NCBI RefSeq assembly: GCF_024397975.1
Contig: NZ_CP073745.1
Location: 1,328,501 to 1,392,500 of the forward strand
Direction: 5' to 3'
Length of the DNA: 64,000 bases
Source: Bacterioplanoides sp. SCSIO 12839
GTDB lineage: Bacteria > Pseudomonadota > Gammaproteobacteria > Pseudomonadales > Oceanobacteraceae
Under the pieces are notes generated by a model that searched no databases, was not told the origin of the DNA, and saw nothing but the letters and a program-made list of their open reading frames with translations. Positions 27,128 to 35,885 of the stretch are shown piece by piece. Numbering within the stretch: position 1 is the stretch's first letter; each line of letters starts with the position of its first letter. A program made the position numbers and the translations under genes.

Positions 27128-28054
27128 ATGAAAGTACTTATCACTGGAGTGAGCGGTTTTATAGGAAGTAAGGTAGCCTCGAACCTAGATTGTGAGCTAG
27201 TCGGCCTTTCTAGGAGAGTTGATTATGCCCCTGGGTTTCCTATCTATTCCAGGTCTATTGGGCCTTTAGAAGATTTTACAGAGTGTTTGCAGGGGGTTTC
27301 CGTAATAGTCCATTGTGCAGCGCGTGTTCATATTATGAGTGATTCTGAGTCCGATCCCTTAGATAGCTATAGGGCGGTTAATACCGAAGGTACTTTGAAT
27401 CTGGCTCGCCAAGCTGCTCAGGCAGGAGTTAAGCGATTCATTTTTATAAGTACAATTAAGGTAAATGGAGAATCTACGAAAGAAGGGCAGGCGTTTACTT
27501 CCAATGATACTCCCTGTCCAGAAGACCCGTACGGTGTTTCTAAATCTGAAGCTGAAGCAAGTTTGCTCGATTTAGCAAAGAAAACAGGTCTTGAGGTTGT
27601 CATTATCAGGCCACCTCTGGTATATGGTGAGGGGGTAAAAGGTAATTTTAAAAACTTGGTCAAACTTGCTAAGCTGCCCCTGCCTCTACCTTTCGGAGCT
27701 ATTTATAATCGGCGAAGTATGGTCTACGTACAAAACTTAGTTGATCTGATCATTGTATGTATCGAACATGAAAATGCTCCCAATCGCATATGGCTGGTAT
27801 CGGATGATGATGATTTATCACTATCTAGGCTGATATCGCTTGTCAGAAAATCCCTTGGCAAGTCTGAATGCTTGCTTCCGGTGCCTGTGGGGGTCTTTCG
27901 TTTAATTGGTAAGTTGACTCGGAAGGAGCAAGTTGTGGATCGACTGATCGGTAATTTGCGTGTCGACTGTAGTAAAACAAAAGAAGCTTTGGGGTGGACT
28001 CCATCGTATACAGTAGAACAAGGCATAAAAGCCGCTGTTGCTGGCTATTGCTGA
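27128..28054 (+). CDS. NAD-dependent epimerase/4-ketoreductase (WbpV-like)
   Basis: 308-residue extended SDR. The N-terminal TGVSGFIGS nucleotide-binding loop, VIVHCAARVHIM, FISTIKVNGE and the catalytic DPYGVSKSEAE (YxxxK) are all intact. VIIRPPLVYGEGVKGNF and the C-terminal LGWTPSYTVEQGI complete the fold. Proteins of this type sit beside WbpM dehydratases and a small initiating sugar transferase. There they reduce or epimerise 4-keto-6-deoxy-HexNAc nucleotides toward UDP-QuiNAc or UDP-FucNAc, and that arrangement is repeated here. The exact product is not predictable from sequence alone. Confidence 0.82.
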   Translation: MKVLITGVSGFIGSKVASNLDCELVGLSRRVDYAPGFPIYSRSIGPLEDFTECLQGVSVIVHCAARVHIMSDSESDPLDSYRAVNTEGTLNLARQAAQAGVKRFIFISTIKVNGESTKEGQAFTSNDTPCPEDPYGVSKSEAEASLLDLAKKTGLEVVIIRPPLVYGEGVKGNFKNLVKLAKLPLPLPFGAIYNRRSMVYVQNLVDLIIVCIEHENAPNRIWLVSDDDDLSLSRLISLVRKSLGKSECLLPVPVGVFRLIGKLTRKEQVVDRLIGNLRVDCSKTKEALGWTPSYTVEQGIKAAVAGYC

Positions 28055-28069
28055 TAGGAGCTCTTAGTT

Positions 28070-28627
28070 ATGTTGCGTGTATTTGATTTTACTTTTTCAT
28101 TGTTTGGGTTGATCTTCGGTTCTCCTGTGTTGCTGATTATTTATTGTATTGGCCTGGCTGATACCGGCTCGCCCTTGTTTAAACAAGAGCGAGTAGGGCG
28201 TAATAAAAAACCTTTTACTCTGGTTAAATTCCGTACGATGAAAGTTGATACCGAATCGGTTGCTAGTCACTTAGCCTCTTCAAGCTCTATCACTAGGCTA
28301 GGTGGTTTTCTTCGAAAAACTAAGCTGGATGAGCTGCCTCAATTATGGAATGTTCTCAAAGGTGAAATGAGCTTGGTAGGACCGCGACCAAATTTATTTA
28401 ACCAAGAAGAACTAATTTCTGAGCGTGAAAAGTTATCTGTTTACGGTGTTCGCCCCGGTATTACAGGTTTAGCTCAGATTAATGAAATTGACATGTCGAC
28501 TCCTGAGCTTTTAGCACAGACAGATGCAAAAATGATTGAAGAAATATCAGTAGCAAGCTATTTCAAATTTATTTTGCAAACCGTTATGGGTAAAGGCTCA
28601 GGTGATAGGGTAGAAGGTGGTTTATAA
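28070..28627 (+). CDS. Initiating phosphoglycosyl transferase (small bacterial sugar transferase)
   Basis: 185 residues, the short monotopic form (PglC-like) without the multi-spanning N-terminal domain. One hydrophobic re-entrant segment at about 5-28 is followed by LFKQERVGRNKKPFTLVKFRTMK. The catalytic KLDELPQLWNVLKGEMSLVGPRP and the GVRPGITGLAQI segment follow. It transfers a sugar 1-phosphate from a UDP-sugar to undecaprenyl phosphate, starting the repeat unit at the cytoplasmic face. It is 15 bp after the epimerase gene, so the two are co-transcribed. The stop is only one base from the end of the convergent wbpM-type gene. Confidence 0.92.
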   Translation: MLRVFDFTFSLFGLIFGSPVLLIIYCIGLADTGSPLFKQERVGRNKKPFTLVKFRTMKVDTESVASHLASSSSITRLGGFLRKTKLDELPQLWNVLKGEMSLVGPRPNLFNQEELISEREKLSVYGVRPGITGLAQINEIDMSTPELLAQTDAKMIEEISVASYFKFILQTVMGKGSGDRVEGGL

Positions 28628-28628
28628 G

Positions 28629-30521
28629 CTATCTTTTATTTGATGCATTCATAACCCAATCTGGACAATTTTCTTGTTTGTTGTAAGCTGCCGGTGCTTC
28701 CAGTAATAGTTTGATCACATCATCTACCCGGAATTCGTGGCAGGCCTGATCTAGTCGGTGGAGAAAGTTATGAGTCTCCGGCCAACTTAGAAATATTTCA
28801 TGAGCAGTCATAATTCTGGGGTGTGTTGTTCCTTCTACATTGTCTCCGATTAATAATTCCTCATACAGCTTTTCTCCTGGTCGAAGTCCTGAGAATTCGA
28901 TTTCGATATCTCCGTTTGGGTCTTCTTCCGTTTTCTCGGTCAAACCTGATAGCTGAATCATCTTCTTGGCAAGGCTTGTGATTTTAACTGGTTCTCCCAT
29001 ATCTAATACAAAGACATCGCCGCCTTTACCCATTGCGCCTGCTTGAATTACCAATTGAGAGGCTTCCGGAATAGTCATGAAGTAACGAATAATATCCGGG
29101 TGCGTTACTGTAATGGGGCCGCCTCCTTTAATTTGTTTGCGAAATAGGGGGACGACCGAACCAGAGGAGCCTAATACATTACCAAAGCGAACCATGCAGA
29201 ATAAAGTGTCGCTTTGTCGTTCGTTGAGTGCTTGTAAGACCAGTTCTGCTAGGCGTTTTGAAGTTCCCATAACGTTAGTGGGGCGTACAGCTTTATCAGT
29301 TGAAACAAGCACAAAACGTTCAACTCCGGCTGCGATTGCTGCCTCTGCGCAATACCATGTACCAAAGACATTATTGCGAACACCTTCAACAACATTGTGT
29401 TCTACTAAGGGAACATGCTTGTAGGCTGCAGCATGATAGATGGTTTGAACCTTAAAGGTTTTAAAAATTGTTTCTAAGCGATTTTGGCGTTGGACGGAGC
29501 CAAGTATAGATATCAGTTTTACACCTAACCCTTTTTCTTCATTTGTTCGGGTGAGTTCTTGTTCAATTGAATATAGGCTGAACTCATTCAGTTCAAATAA
29601 TATTAGCGTTGTAGGTTTTTGTTTGATGGCTTGTCTGCATAACTCGGACCCAATAGAGCCTCCTGCGCCAGTTACTAGTACAACTTTGCTGGTAATGTTT
29701 TGGCTGATTAATCCATTATCTGGGCTGACAGGGTCACGTCCCAATAAATCTTCAATTTCAACTTCTCGGATCTCTTCAAGTTTTGCTTTTCCACTGATAA
29801 TATCTGCAACTGCAGGTGTAGTTAATACCTCAATTTTTTTATGTGAGAGTTTTTCAATCAGTTGTTTGCGCTTAGCAAAACTTGTATCTCCAAGTGCCAA
29901 AAGGATTTTTTGGCAAGGGCGATCCTCTAATATTTCATCAATAGAATCGTAGCTGTAAACTTTTAAGCCATTAATCTGTGTGCCTTGTTTCTTTTTGCAA
30001 TCATCTATAAACGCAATTGGTTTACAGTCTTTGTTGGTTGCTAAAGAGTGACTTAGCTCTAGACCCTGCTGCCCAGCACCGTAGATGATGACGGGTTCAG
30101 CCCCAGCGCGCCCTTGTTGTTGAACGAGGCTGCGTATAAAAAGGCGGGGTAAGGCTAGTAGTGCAAATGCAGTGAATATGTAAATAATAACGCTGGATCG
30201 TGGCAGAGATGCTTGGGTTAAGAAGCTTGATGTTCCTAATGTCGTTGCTGAAATTAAGATCCCAATACCAATGGAGCTAAATGCTTGACTGGTCATGAAT
30301 CGAATAACCGCCCGATAAAAGCCTAATTTTACAAAAATGCCTAAGGTTGTCAGAGTTGTAATAATGGCACTGATAACAACCCCATCATTAAAGGTCGGTG
30401 AGACATCACCGTGCCTCAAAGCCAGTGCTATATAAATGGCTAAAGGGATGGCAAGGGCATCGTAGCCAAGTGTGATTAGGCGTTTGGTTGAGCGTTTTGA
30501 CTCAAGCAGCTTTTGTAACAT
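28629..30521 (-). CDS. UDP-HexNAc 4,6-dehydratase, membrane-bound WbpM/CapD family
   Basis: 630 residues. Four hydrophobic segments occupy about the first 125 residues, then a CoA-binding-like Rossmann region (IIYGAGQQGLEL). The SDR catalytic domain begins VVLVTGAGGSIGSELCRQ at about residue 282. STDKAVRPTNVMGTSKR holds the Thr/Asp/Lys and Met-x3-Lys pattern seen in WbpM, where Met replaces the usual Tyr. It makes the 4-keto-6-deoxy precursor of QuiNAc/FucNAc-type sugars. The gene converges on the sugar transferase with no room for a terminator between them. Confidence 0.92.
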   Translation of the reverse strand: MLQKLLESKRSTKRLITLGYDALAIPLAIYIALALRHGDVSPTFNDGVVISAIITTLTTLGIFVKLGFYRAVIRFMTSQAFSSIGIGILISATTLGTSSFLTQASLPRSSVIIYIFTAFALLALPRLFIRSLVQQQGRAGAEPVIIYGAGQQGLELSHSLATNKDCKPIAFIDDCKKKQGTQINGLKVYSYDSIDEILEDRPCQKILLALGDTSFAKRKQLIEKLSHKKIEVLTTPAVADIISGKAKLEEIREVEIEDLLGRDPVSPDNGLISQNITSKVVLVTGAGGSIGSELCRQAIKQKPTTLILFELNEFSLYSIEQELTRTNEEKGLGVKLISILGSVQRQNRLETIFKTFKVQTIYHAAAYKHVPLVEHNVVEGVRNNVFGTWYCAEAAIAAGVERFVLVSTDKAVRPTNVMGTSKRLAELVLQALNERQSDTLFCMVRFGNVLGSSGSVVPLFRKQIKGGGPITVTHPDIIRYFMTIPEASQLVIQAGAMGKGGDVFVLDMGEPVKITSLAKKMIQLSGLTEKTEEDPNGDIEIEFSGLRPGEKLYEELLIGDNVEGTTHPRIMTAHEIFLSWPETHNFLHRLDQACHEFRVDDVIKLLLEAPAAYNKQENCPDWVMNASNKR

Positions 30522-30571
30522 AAGAATTCATCATCCGTGTAGCTTTACGGTGTTGTAATTATAGTCGTCAT

Positions 30572-31153
30572 TTAATCTTTCGAAATGCGACTGCCTACCG
30601 CGCCTTGTTGGTCACGATATTTCGCATTTTCACGTTTGTTATATGGTTTGATAGCAGGGCTGGAGAGGGTTTCAAACGACATTGCGCAGATCACCATGCC
30701 CGGGCGCAGAGCCAGTGGCAGCTTACCGTTGTTGTAGAGCTCCAATACAATCTGGCCATCCCAGCCGGGGTCAATGCGTCCGGCGGTGACATGAACCATC
30801 AGGCCAAGGCGTGCAAGGGAGCTGCGTCCATCCAGCCAGCCGACCAGATCATCTGGAATGGAGACGGACTCTAGTGTTGCGCCAAGAATTAATTCACCAG
30901 GATGAATAAACAGAGCATCATTTTCAGCAATTTCGATTTCCTTGCTCATAATGCGATCAATATCGCGCTCAAGCTGATCGCGATCGCCAGATAGATCCAG
31001 GTGAGTTACGGAGTTATTGCTGAAAACACGGAACCGATGGTCCAAGCGAAGGTCTACAGAAATACCAGCGATCGCATCTTTATCGGGTTGTGGCGATATA
31101 CGGATACTGCCTTCTTGAACACGTTGTTCGATATCACCATCACTTAGGCGCAT
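30572..31153 (-). CDS. dcd: dCTP deaminase
   Basis: 193 residues, identical in length to the E. coli enzyme. It deaminates dCTP to dUTP, the main route to dTMP precursors in gammaproteobacteria. The trimeric dUTPase-like fold is marked by [47 protein letters not shown] (catalytic Glu in VLELYN) and the C-terminal [12 protein letters not shown]. It stands alone between the polysaccharide locus and the DUF3108 gene and marks the return to ordinary housekeeping sequence. Confidence 0.97.
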   Translation of the reverse strand: MRLSDGDIEQRVQEGSIRISPQPDKDAIAGISVDLRLDHRFRVFSNNSVTHLDLSGDRDQLERDIDRIMSKEIEIAENDALFIHPGELILGATLESVSIPDDLVGWLDGRSSLARLGLMVHVTAGRIDPGWDGQIVLELYNNGKLPLALRPGMVICAMSFETLSSPAIKPYNKRENAKYRDQQGAVGSRISKD

Positions 31154-31243
31154 TGCGGACTTTCCATTACATACAAATGCACTGATTTTACCTGATCGTG
31201 ATGATTTGGGGTAGGGTGATTGCTGCTCGCTTTGGTCGCAGTG

Positions 31244-32014
31244 TTACATTTTGATGTCTTTAATATTAATCTCGTAACGGGTTTTGCCTTTTTTCTTATC
31301 CTGTAGTTTCACCAGTAAAAAGTTTTTGTCCTTGGCGAACCAGGCAAAAATTTCCCGGTCTTTCTTGCGTCTGATTTGTTGCACTTTGACAGTTTGTAAG
31401 GTGCCTTCTGGGGTATTAAGTTCTTCTTCTCCAACGACTTGAAAGCGGAAGGGCTTGTTCTTGTTTTTCTCAAAGACTGGGTAAGTAAATTCAGTGTGTC
31501 CAGCTGCCAGATCAAGACCGGCTTGCAACATATAGCTGAGGTTGTCGTGTATTTCTTCCTGCCAAATATTTTCGTATATGAGGTTGTTTTCCTGATCCTG
31601 GATTGTATGGCTTTGCGGTAAAAAGCTGAGGGTGCGATCCGGCTCATTGAATAAACCGCTGGCACGATATTGGTAGCTGAGTGGTTGTATTCGCTGCTCC
31701 TGAGTCAGTTTAAATACCGATTTCTCGACTAATTTGGCGGCGTTGGTTTCCGCCTCAAACGTCATTTGCCAGCGAAGATCATCGAGTTGTTTCAATTCGC
31801 GTTGAGCATCGATATCAATGGTGAACCAACCCATTTTCCATTGTGTCGTATAGTTGGCTGTAAAAGGCTTTAGCTCAGCCTGGCTGAGGTTGGTGAAAAA
31901 GATCATTGATAACAGTAGGGCTGTTCTGAGTGTATCTGCTTTGAGCGTAGCTACTTTGAGAATAGTTGTTTTGAGCAGGGCTATGTTGAACATAAAAGAT
32001 ACCAGCAATTCCAT
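31244..32014 (-). CDS. DUF3108 domain periplasmic protein
   Basis: 256 residues (ATG 32014) or 249 (ATG 31993). A signal-peptide-like hydrophobic core TALLLSMIFFTNL ends at SQA, a likely signal peptidase I site before ELKPFTANYTTQWK. The mature part is strand-rich (QRELKQLDDLRWQMTFEAET, RFQVVGEEELNTPEGTLQTVKVQQIRRKKDRE), as in DUF3108 proteins, which are suspected envelope or lipoprotein-carrier-like folds. The N-terminal region before the hydrophobic core is unusually long because of a pentapeptide repeat. In Pseudomonas relatives this gene also follows purMN. Function unknown. Confidence 0.75.
   Translation of the reverse strand: MELLVSFMFNIALLKTTILKVATLKADTLRTALLLSMIFFTNLSQAELKPFTANYTTQWKMGWFTIDIDAQRELKQLDDLRWQMTFEAETNAAKLVEKSVFKLTQEQRIQPLSYQYRASGLFNEPDRTLSFLPQSHTIQDQENNLIYENIWQEEIHDNLSYMLQAGLDLAAGHTEFTYPVFEKNKNKPFRFQVVGEEELNTPEGTLQTVKVQQIRRKKDREIFAWFAKDKNFLLVKLQDKKKGKTRYEINIKDIKM
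31917..31984 (-). repeat. 15-bp imperfect tandem repeat inside the DUF3108 gene start
   Basis: About four and a half copies of a 15-bp unit centred on CTCAAA encode successive pentapeptides ALLKT, TILKV, ATLKA, DTLRT and ALLL. The repeat lies wholly in the export-signal region and adds positive charges ahead of the hydrophobic core. Confidence 0.75.
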
Positions 32015-32081
32015 TTGCTGAGAGTATATCGATTAACTTGTGCAGACGCAGGTTAAAGGATGTAAAGAAGTCATTGCAGAC

Positions 32082-32774
32082 TTATTGATTGGTAAGCGGC
32101 AGGCCGGAGGCGGGCAGCTCTGTATTATCAAATAACGCGCTATTGCCTTTCATGGATAAGCGACCACTGACAAACCATTTCACTGCAATTGGATAAATGA
32201 TGTGTTCTTGAGTATGAACCCGCTGCTGTAAGCTGGTTGCATCATCGCCGTCATAAATTGGCACAATTGCCTGAATGACATTAGGGCCACCATCCAGTTC
32301 TTCCGTAACAAAATGTACGGTAACGCCATGTTGTTCATCGCCAGCGTCCAAAGCACGCTGATGCGTATCGAGCCCTTGATACTTCGGCAATAAAGATGGG
32401 TGGATGTTTAACATGCGCCCATGGTAGTTAATCACAAACGCAGGGGTCAGGATGCGCATAAAGCCTGCTAAGACAACCAGGTCAGGCTGGTATTCGTCTA
32501 TTTGTTGCATCAGGGCCATATCGAAGTCTTCACGGTTGGCAAAGTCTTTATGGTTGACGATCTGAGTCTCTATGTCGCGGTCTTTCGCTTTCTGAATCCC
32601 GGCAGCTTCAGGCTTATTCGATATCACTGCAGCAACCTCCGCATCGATATCACCTTTTGCAACGGCATCCGCAATGGCCACCATATTGGAGCCACTGCCA
32701 GAGATCAGAATAACAATGCGAGGTTTTTCCTGTTGCTCGCTGGGTAAAGCGTTGTTGGTTTGAGCGGGGCTCAT
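32082..32774 (-). CDS. purN: Phosphoribosylglycinamide formyltransferase
   Basis: 230 residues. Uses 10-formyltetrahydrofolate to formylate GAR, the third step of purine synthesis. The start of the fold is [16 protein letters not shown] (substrate phosphate loop). The folate-binding and catalytic core is present as [29 protein letters not shown] (catalytic Asn/His) and [19 protein letters not shown] (catalytic Asp). A low-complexity 17-residue N-terminal lead ([15 protein letters not shown]) and a C-terminal tail are extra relative to E. coli PurN. The start overlaps the purM stop by 4 bp. Confidence 0.97.
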   Translation of the reverse strand: MSPAQTNNALPSEQQEKPRIVILISGSGSNMVAIADAVAKGDIDAEVAAVISNKPEAAGIQKAKDRDIETQIVNHKDFANREDFDMALMQQIDEYQPDLVVLAGFMRILTPAFVINYHGRMLNIHPSLLPKYQGLDTHQRALDAGDEQHGVTVHFVTEELDGGPNVIQAIVPIYDGDDATSLQQRVHTQEHIIYPIAVKWFVSGRLSMKGNSALFDNTELPASGLPLTNQ

Positions 32775-33841
32775 AACTGGTGCTTACCCGTGAACTGAAC
32801 TTGTTCTTCGCCCTCTTGCTGTGGCTGAATATCGCCAATAATCCAGGCGTGCTCGCCTTCAGCATTTAACAGCGCAACAGCTGCGTCTGCTTTGTCTTCG
32901 GGCAGCGCGATGATCATGCCCACGCCACAGTTGAAGGTACGGTACATTTCAGATGTCTCAACATTGCCGTTTTCCTGCAACCAGTTAAACACAGCAGGCC
33001 ACTGCCAGCTGTTGCTATCGATAACAGCCTTACAGTTTTCCGGCAATACGCGTGGAATGTTCTCCTGGAAGCCACCGCCAGTGATGTGAGATAGAGCATG
33101 CACTTCGGAAGTGCTGATCAGCTTTAACGTCGATTTAACGTAGATTTTAGTCGGCGCCATCAGTGCATCAGTCAATGGTTGACCATCCAGCTCTGCTGAT
33201 AAATCAGCACCAGAGACTTCAATGATTTTACGGATCAGAGAGTAGCCGTTGGAATGAGGGCCGCTGGAAGCCAGCGCAATCAGCTTATCGCCAGCCTGGA
33301 CCTTGCTGCCATCAATCAGCTCGTCTTTTTCTGCAATGCCGACACAAAAACCAGCCAGGTCGTAGTCTTCGCCTTCGTACATTCCTGGCATCTCTGCGGT
33401 TTCACCGCCAACCAGAGAGGCACCGGCCTGAGAGCAGCCTTCACCAATACCTTCAACAACCGCTGCGGCAACATCAACGTTCAGTTTGCCGGTGGCGTAA
33501 TAATCCAGGAAAAACAGCGGCTCTGCGCCAGCAACTACCAGGTCATTAACACACATCGCTACCAGGTCGATGCCAATGCTGTCATGTTTGTTCAGGTCCA
33601 TTGCCAGGCGTAATTTCGTGCCAACACCATCCGTGCCTGAAACCAGTACCGGTTGTTTATAGCCCTGAGGCAGTTCAAATAACGCACCAAAGCCACCCAG
33701 ACCAGCCATCACTTCCGGACGGCGAGTACGTTTAGCAACACCTTTGATGCGGTCAACCAGTGCGTTGCCTGCGTCGATATCAACGCCAGCATCTTTATAG
33801 CTCAGGGTTTGTTTGTTTTGATCAGGTGCTTGTTCGCTCAT
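32771..33841 (-). CDS. purM: Phosphoribosylformylglycinamidine cyclo-ligase (AIR synthetase)
   Basis: 356 residues, normal length. ATP-dependent ring closure of FGAM to AIR in purine synthesis. Motifs: [17 protein letters not shown] at the start, [12 protein letters not shown] (ATP site), VCVNDL-type segment at [23 protein letters not shown], and [11 protein letters not shown]. The gene leads a purM-purN operon transcribed away from the DUF2066 gene. The 175-bp divergent region (33842-34016) should hold promoters for both directions; no obvious PurR-type palindrome was recognised there by eye. Confidence 0.98.
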   Translation of the reverse strand: MSEQAPDQNKQTLSYKDAGVDIDAGNALVDRIKGVAKRTRRPEVMAGLGGFGALFELPQGYKQPVLVSGTDGVGTKLRLAMDLNKHDSIGIDLVAMCVNDLVVAGAEPLFFLDYYATGKLNVDVAAAVVEGIGEGCSQAGASLVGGETAEMPGMYEGEDYDLAGFCVGIAEKDELIDGSKVQAGDKLIALASSGPHSNGYSLIRKIIEVSGADLSAELDGQPLTDALMAPTKIYVKSTLKLISTSEVHALSHITGGGFQENIPRVLPENCKAVIDSNSWQWPAVFNWLQENGNVETSEMYRTFNCGVGMIIALPEDKADAAVALLNAEGEHAWIIGDIQPQQEGEEQVQFTGKHQL

Positions 33842-34016
33842 GAAAATGTCACAGTTTGGCTAATGGAAAGGCGCGTATTCTAACGATTTGTCCCGGGCTG
33901 CGCATCCCGCAAATGCCAATCTGATTGCAAAATTTATCCACAATACTGGTTATATTTACACGTCGTGGCACAATAGCACTTCTGAAAAGTGTCCGCTTAA
34001 TAATGAAGAACGATAC

Positions 34017-35045
34017 GTGAGATTATTTTTACTAATAATGTTGTTTTCCTGGTCAGGTTTTTCCCAGGCTGTGGTTGTGTCAGATTTATATCAGGTCAGT
34101 GTGCCTGTTGAGGATCAAACCCGGGAGAGCCAAAAGCAAGGAATCGAAGCCGCATTGCAGCAGGTTTTAATTAAAGTATCCGGTTTCTCTTCGGTGCTTG
34201 ATAATGCCGAAATACGACAGCAAATGGGCTCACGCTCTGGTCGGTTTGTGAAAAGCTTTCGCTATGATCGCGATGAGATTGACGACTCGGTCAGGTTAAC
34301 GGTGATGTTTGCATCGAATCTGATCGATGAGTTATTGCGTAATCATGGTGAGCCGATTTGGGGAAAAAGCCGTCCATTAATTTTAAACTGGCTAGCGATT
34401 GAGAGTGACTCAGGTCGTTCAATTGTTAATCAAAATGTGGATGTTTGGCCAAAAATGACCGAACAGGCCTTCTCTGAGCGGGGTCTGCCTCTGTTGTGGC
34501 CAGCACTGGATTTGGAAGATGACATCGCTCTGCCGGTTGAAAAGTTATCAGCAGGTTTTAAATCAGACATTCACCAGGCTTCTGAACGCTACCAGGCAGA
34601 TGGTGTATTGGCTGGTCGCTTGGTTCGTATCTCGTCTGAAGATAATGACAAGGCCTGGTCATACCGGGGCGCTTTTTTTCATCAGCAACAATGGCTGCCG
34701 ATAGAAATATCATCTTCAAGTCCTGAGTCATCCATGGTAGCAGTCATTGATCAAGTTGCCAGTTACCTGGCTGGTCGTTATGCCGTCAATACCAGTGGCG
34801 ATACAGCGCAGGGAAATCACCAATTAATCATCTCCGGTATTGAGAGTTTTCAGCAATATCACGATGTTCTGCAGTATTTGAAATCCAAGGTGGCCATCAC
34901 TGATGTTCAGGTGATACAGGTTCAGAAGCAAACGCTGACATTGTCGTTAACCCTGGCAACCGATTGGGATCAGGTATGGCAGTTATTGGAGCTGGACAAG
35001 CGTCTGCTTCAGGATCTGGAAGCGCAACAACTGATCTGGCAGTAA
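34017..35045 (+). CDS. DUF2066 family exported protein
   Basis: 342 residues from the GTG at 34017. This start gives a clean signal peptide, MRLFLLIMLFSWSGFSQA with cleavage before VVVSDLYQV; frames extending to 33888 add an unlikely polar leader. The mature protein contains ESQKQGIEAALQQVLIKVSGF and RFVKSFRYDRDE near its start, which are features of the DUF2066 family found upstream of hda in gammaproteobacteria. Function unknown, probably periplasmic. hda follows after 21 bp, so the two are likely co-transcribed. Confidence 0.78.
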   Translation: MRLFLLIMLFSWSGFSQAVVVSDLYQVSVPVEDQTRESQKQGIEAALQQVLIKVSGFSSVLDNAEIRQQMGSRSGRFVKSFRYDRDEIDDSVRLTVMFASNLIDELLRNHGEPIWGKSRPLILNWLAIESDSGRSIVNQNVDVWPKMTEQAFSERGLPLLWPALDLEDDIALPVEKLSAGFKSDIHQASERYQADGVLAGRLVRISSEDNDKAWSYRGAFFHQQQWLPIEISSSSPESSMVAVIDQVASYLAGRYAVNTSGDTAQGNHQLIISGIESFQQYHDVLQYLKSKVAITDVQVIQVQKQTLTLSLTLATDWDQVWQLLELDKRLLQDLEAQQLIWQ

Positions 35046-35066
35046 ATCAGGTAGTACGGAATACGC

Positions 35067-35801
35067 ATGACCTTAAAGCAATCAAAACAAGAACACGTCA
35101 CTCATCAGCCTCAGCAGCAGTTGACATTGTCCGTTGCTATTCGTGATGACGCACGGTTTGCTAACTTTTACGCGGGTCCTAATGAGCAAGTCGTTTATGA
35201 ATTGCAGAAGCAATGGACAATGCACGGCGAACCGTTTCTGTTTTTATGGGGTAGTGAGGGTGTTGGCTGCAGTCATCTACTGCAGGCTGCTTGCCATTAT
35301 GCCGAAGGCTTAGGCCACCAGAGTGTGTATTTGCCATTGGATGAGTTGGTCGAGTACAGCCCGGCCGTGTTGGAATCGATGGAGCAGCTGCCATTGGTGG
35401 CGCTGGATAATATTCAGGCGGTCGCCGGTAATAAAGCCTGGGAAGAAGCGTTATTCCATCTGTTTAACCGTATCCGTGACCGCCAGGGGCATTTATTAAT
35501 TGCTGCCAATAATGGCCCGAAAAAACTCAATATCGAGCTGCCGGATCTGGTGTCACGCCTGACCTGGGGTATGACCTATCAGGTTGAACCACTGGAAGAC
35601 GAGGACAAAGTACAAGCCTTATTATTGCGTGCTAAGCGACGCGGTTTAAATATGGGTGATGATGTCGCCCGCTTTATTCTGACGCGTGGCCCGCGGGATA
35701 TGCAGGGGTTGTTTGATTTGCTGGATCAGCTGGATCAGGCCTCGTTATCGGCGCAGCGTAAACTGACGATTCCATTTATTAAAGCGGAGCTGGAGTGGTA
35801 G
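35067..35801 (+). CDS. hda: DnaA inactivator Hda
   Basis: 244 residues. The AAA+ protein that, bound to the DNA sliding clamp, stimulates hydrolysis of DnaA-ATP and limits re-initiation of replication. The clamp-binding motif QQLTLSV is near residue 18. The P-loop is GSEGVGCSHLL, where Cys replaces the usual Lys; E. coli Hda also departs from Lys here. Walker B is LVALDNIQAV and the sensor/arginine-finger region is ELPDLVSRLTWG. The position after DUF2066 fits family context. A bidirectional terminator follows at 35835. Confidence 0.9.
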   Translation: MTLKQSKQEHVTHQPQQQLTLSVAIRDDARFANFYAGPNEQVVYELQKQWTMHGEPFLFLWGSEGVGCSHLLQAACHYAEGLGHQSVYLPLDELVEYSPAVLESMEQLPLVALDNIQAVAGNKAWEEALFHLFNRIRDRQGHLLIAANNGPKKLNIELPDLVSRLTWGMTYQVEPLEDEDKVQALLLRAKRRGLNMGDDVARFILTRGPRDMQGLFDLLDQLDQASLSAQRKLTIPFIKAELEW

Positions 35802-35834
35802 CCTGCTTAATTCAGTACCCTAACTTCGAAATAT

Positions 35835-35873
35835 AAAAAAGGCCGTTTTGTTTCTAACAAAACGGCCTTTTTT
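35835..35873. terminator. Bidirectional terminator between hda and the aminotransferase gene
   Basis: AAAAAAGGCCGTTTTG-tttctaa-CAAAACGGCCTTTTTT, a perfect long stem with A and T tracts on both sides, between convergent genes. Confidence 0.93.
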
Positions 35874-35885
35874 ATGATGGTTCGA

